6,676 nucleotides of DNA from JAWLGW01 sp964569055. Its GTDB lineage: Bacteria > Planctomycetota > J058. The notes beneath the pieces are model-generated. The model did not search any database. It was not told where the DNA came from and was given only the letters and a program-made list of their open reading frames with translations. The stretch is from assembly GCA_964569055.1 (NCBI GenBank), contig CAZMSZ010000401.1, positions 1 through 6,676 of the forward strand, in the 5' to 3' direction. This document shows, one piece after another, positions 5,499 through 6,676 of the stretch (position 1 is the first letter of the stretch; each line of letters opens with the position of its first letter). Both the position numbers and the translations under genes were made by a program.

Positions 5499-6578
5499 CT
5501 AGCGCGGCTCCGCCGGCTCGCGGGTGCGCTCGCGCGCCTCCTCGAGCCGCGTGAAGATCAGGTCGAACATGGCGAACACGTCCGCCGCGTCCTCCTCGCC
5601 GGGCTGGGTGGGGAGCGCCACGGCCACCCCGCCGATCCGCTCCGCCACGCCCTCGGCCCGCGACAGCGGGTAGAAGGGCGCGCACGTCACCACCCGCGCT
5701 CCCGCGCTGCGCGCCGCCTGCTCGAGCGCCTCGAGGTGCGCCGGGGAGGGCGGGATCCCCGGCTTCTCCTCGATCGTCCCGACGACCTCGAGCCCGAACG
5801 CGTGGGCGAAGTAGGTCCACACCTGGTGGTAGGAGACGATCGGCAGCCCCTCGAGCGCCAGCGCCCGCTTCAGCCAGCCGCCGGCCTGCGCCGTGAGCGG
5901 CTCGCCCGCGAGCTTCTTTTCGCGCAGGAACGGCACCAGCCGCCCCGAGCGCTGCAGCTTGTCGAGCAGGCCCGGGCCGAGGATCCCGAGCAGGCGCTCG
6001 CCGTAGAACGCCGCGTCGACCTTGGCCTCGAACGCGGCGCGGCGCTGGGCGAACGCCTCCGCCTGCGCGGGGCGGACCTTGGCCAGCGTCCGCTCCACGT
6101 TGCGCGCGATCGCCTTGAGGTTGAGCGGATCGAGCCACACGTGCGGGTTGCCGCCCACGTGGACGTCGCCCGCGGCGCGGGTCTGCTGGCGCGGGACCTG
6201 CAGCGGGCGCAGGCCGATCGCCGCGTAGAGGTGACCGGGGGCGCCCGGGCGGACCCTGGCGTTGCGCGCGCCGTCGATCACGCGCTCGCTCCACAGCTCG
6301 AGCTGCAGGCCCGTCTCGATCAACACGTCCGCGTCGCGCAGCGCGACCGAGCGGGCCGGCGAGGGGACGACGAAGTGCGGGTCCTGGCCGGGCGGCGCCA
6401 GCGCGGTCACGTGGACCTCCTCGCCGCCGACCGCGCGGGCGACGTCGGCCAGGTAAGCGAGGGTGGTCACGACCTCGAGCGGCTCGCGCTGCTCGTCGTC
6501 GGCCCGCGCCGGGGCGCCGGCGGCGAGGGCGGCCAGGAGGAGCGCCAGACGGAGGAGAGCGGTCGCGTTCGCGCGCAC
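5499..6578 (-). CDS. znuA: Periplasmic zinc/metal-binding protein of an ABC transporter (ZnuA family)
   Basis: Encodes 359 residues from the GTG at 6578. It captures metal in the periplasm and delivers it to ZnuB. A signal peptide is clear (ALLRLALLLAALAAGAPARA, ending near residue 26) with no lipobox cysteine. The mature part shows the cluster A-I fold landmarks: PPGQDPHFVVPSP with His68, GNPHVWLDPLN with His146, IVSYHQVWTYFAHAFGL with His251, and VGTIEEKPGIPPSPAHLEAL. The fourth ligand is probably one of the acidic residues near 328-333 (GEEDAADVFAMFD). His rather than Glu at the third position favours zinc over manganese. The His-rich loop common in zinc members is missing: only His140 lies just before the second ligand. 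GTG 6578 is chosen because GAGGTG sits 4 bases upstream. A GTG at 6590 would add four residues and overlap the preceding stop, but has no ribosome-binding sequence. Confidence 0.88.
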   Translation of the reverse strand: MRANATALLRLALLLAALAAGAPARADDEQREPLEVVTTLAYLADVARAVGGEEVHVTALAPPGQDPHFVVPSPARSVALRDADVLIETGLQLELWSERVIDGARNARVRPGAPGHLYAAIGLRPLQVPRQQTRAAGDVHVGGNPHVWLDPLNLKAIARNVERTLAKVRPAQAEAFAQRRAAFEAKVDAAFYGERLLGILGPGLLDKLQRSGRLVPFLREKKLAGEPLTAQAGGWLKRALALEGLPIVSYHQVWTYFAHAFGLEVVGTIEEKPGIPPSPAHLEALEQAARSAGARVVTCAPFYPLSRAEGVAERIGGVAVALPTQPGEEDAADVFAMFDLIFTRLEEARERTREPAEPR

Positions 6579-6582
6579 GGAG

Positions 6583-6588
6583 CACCTC
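6583..6588 (-). promoter_or_regulatory. Shine-Dalgarno sequence that decides the znuA start
   Basis: GAGGTG reads 4 bases before the GTG at 6578 and overlaps the stop codon of the upstream gene (6587-6589). This supports translation of znuA by ribosomes finishing the upstream gene. Confidence 0.5.
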
Positions 6589-6676
6589 ACCGGTTGAACC
6601 AGAACGGCTCGACGGGGTGCGAGCCGAACACGAAGGTGGCCTGGAAGAAGATCGTGTCGAGGTCGGGCTCGCCGCC
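6587..6676 (-). CDS. C-terminal end of a probable outer-membrane protein (partial)
   Basis: Only the last 29 codons and the TGA are in the window; the 5' part lies beyond the right edge. The residues read LDTIFFQATFVFGSHPVEPFWFNR at the end, with alternating hydrophobic residues (IFFQATFVFG) like a final beta-strand of an outer-membrane barrel. The ending resembles outer-membrane proteins I recall next to zinc transporter genes, which finish with a G-H..HPF-like tail, but the piece is too short to prove it. It sits 8 bases upstream of znuA on the same strand, so it is very probably in the same operon. A role in moving metal across the outer membrane is inference from this context. Confidence 0.6.
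   Translation of the reverse strand, partial: GGEPDLDTIFFQATFVFGSHPVEPFWFNR

Noticed and set aside
5497..6585. Minus-strand frame upstream of znuC that runs open through the znuA region
   Set aside because: It is an Arg/Pro/Gly-rich out-of-frame reading of znuA. The real ATPase begins at the GTG at 5496, where ABC homology starts.

Overview
The window is very GC-rich DNA (clearly above 70% by eye). Codon third positions are almost all G or C, so long spurious reading frames run opposite nearly every real gene. Several features point to a high-GC, double-membrane bacterium: GTG starts, a near-leaderless start directly behind a TATAGT box, a secreted retropepsin-like protein, and a HEAT-repeat domain ending in a GYDP / W-RRWW motif. 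I associate that last motif with Planctomycetota or Myxococcota. This is recognition from memory, not a phylogenetic result, and the phylum is not settled.

Left half, plus strand: three genes. Positions 51-1046 encode an exported two-lobed retropepsin-like aspartic protease homologue. Positions 1098-1724 encode a five-helix membrane protein of unknown function, DUF2269-like. Positions 1798-3147 encode a Mur-ligase-fold FolC (folylpolyglutamate/dihydrofolate synthase) family enzyme. A TATAGT hexamer ends only 8 bases before its ATG and there is no Shine-Dalgarno sequence, so its mRNA is probably leaderless or nearly so. The three genes look like independent housekeeping or accessory genes rather than one pathway.

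Right half, minus strand: a tightly packed metal-uptake operon read from right to left. It enters the window with the last 29 residues of a probable outer-membrane protein. Next come znuA (periplasmic metal-binding protein), znuC (ABC ATPase) and znuB (ABC-3 permease). The genes are separated by 8, 2 and -4 bases and are probably translationally coupled. FolC and ZnuB converge across a 63-bp gap without a recognisable terminator. The operon promoter, and any Zur or Mnt operator, must lie outside the window to the right.

Two things stand out. First, the permease is not a plain ZnuB. After the normal transmembrane core it carries an extra hydrophobic segment, a histidine-rich proline linker and about 165 residues of HEAT-like repeats ending in a Trp-rich tail, making 514 residues in one intact frame. 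Second, the ATPase gene is broken by a frameshift at a (GC)4 run right after the ABC signature motif. Restoring one GC unit gives a complete 248-residue ATPase, so this is either a very recent mutation or a sequence error. The ZnuA protein lacks the His-rich loop often seen in zinc-binding members, while the permease has acquired a His-rich segment. A transfer of that role is a testable idea.
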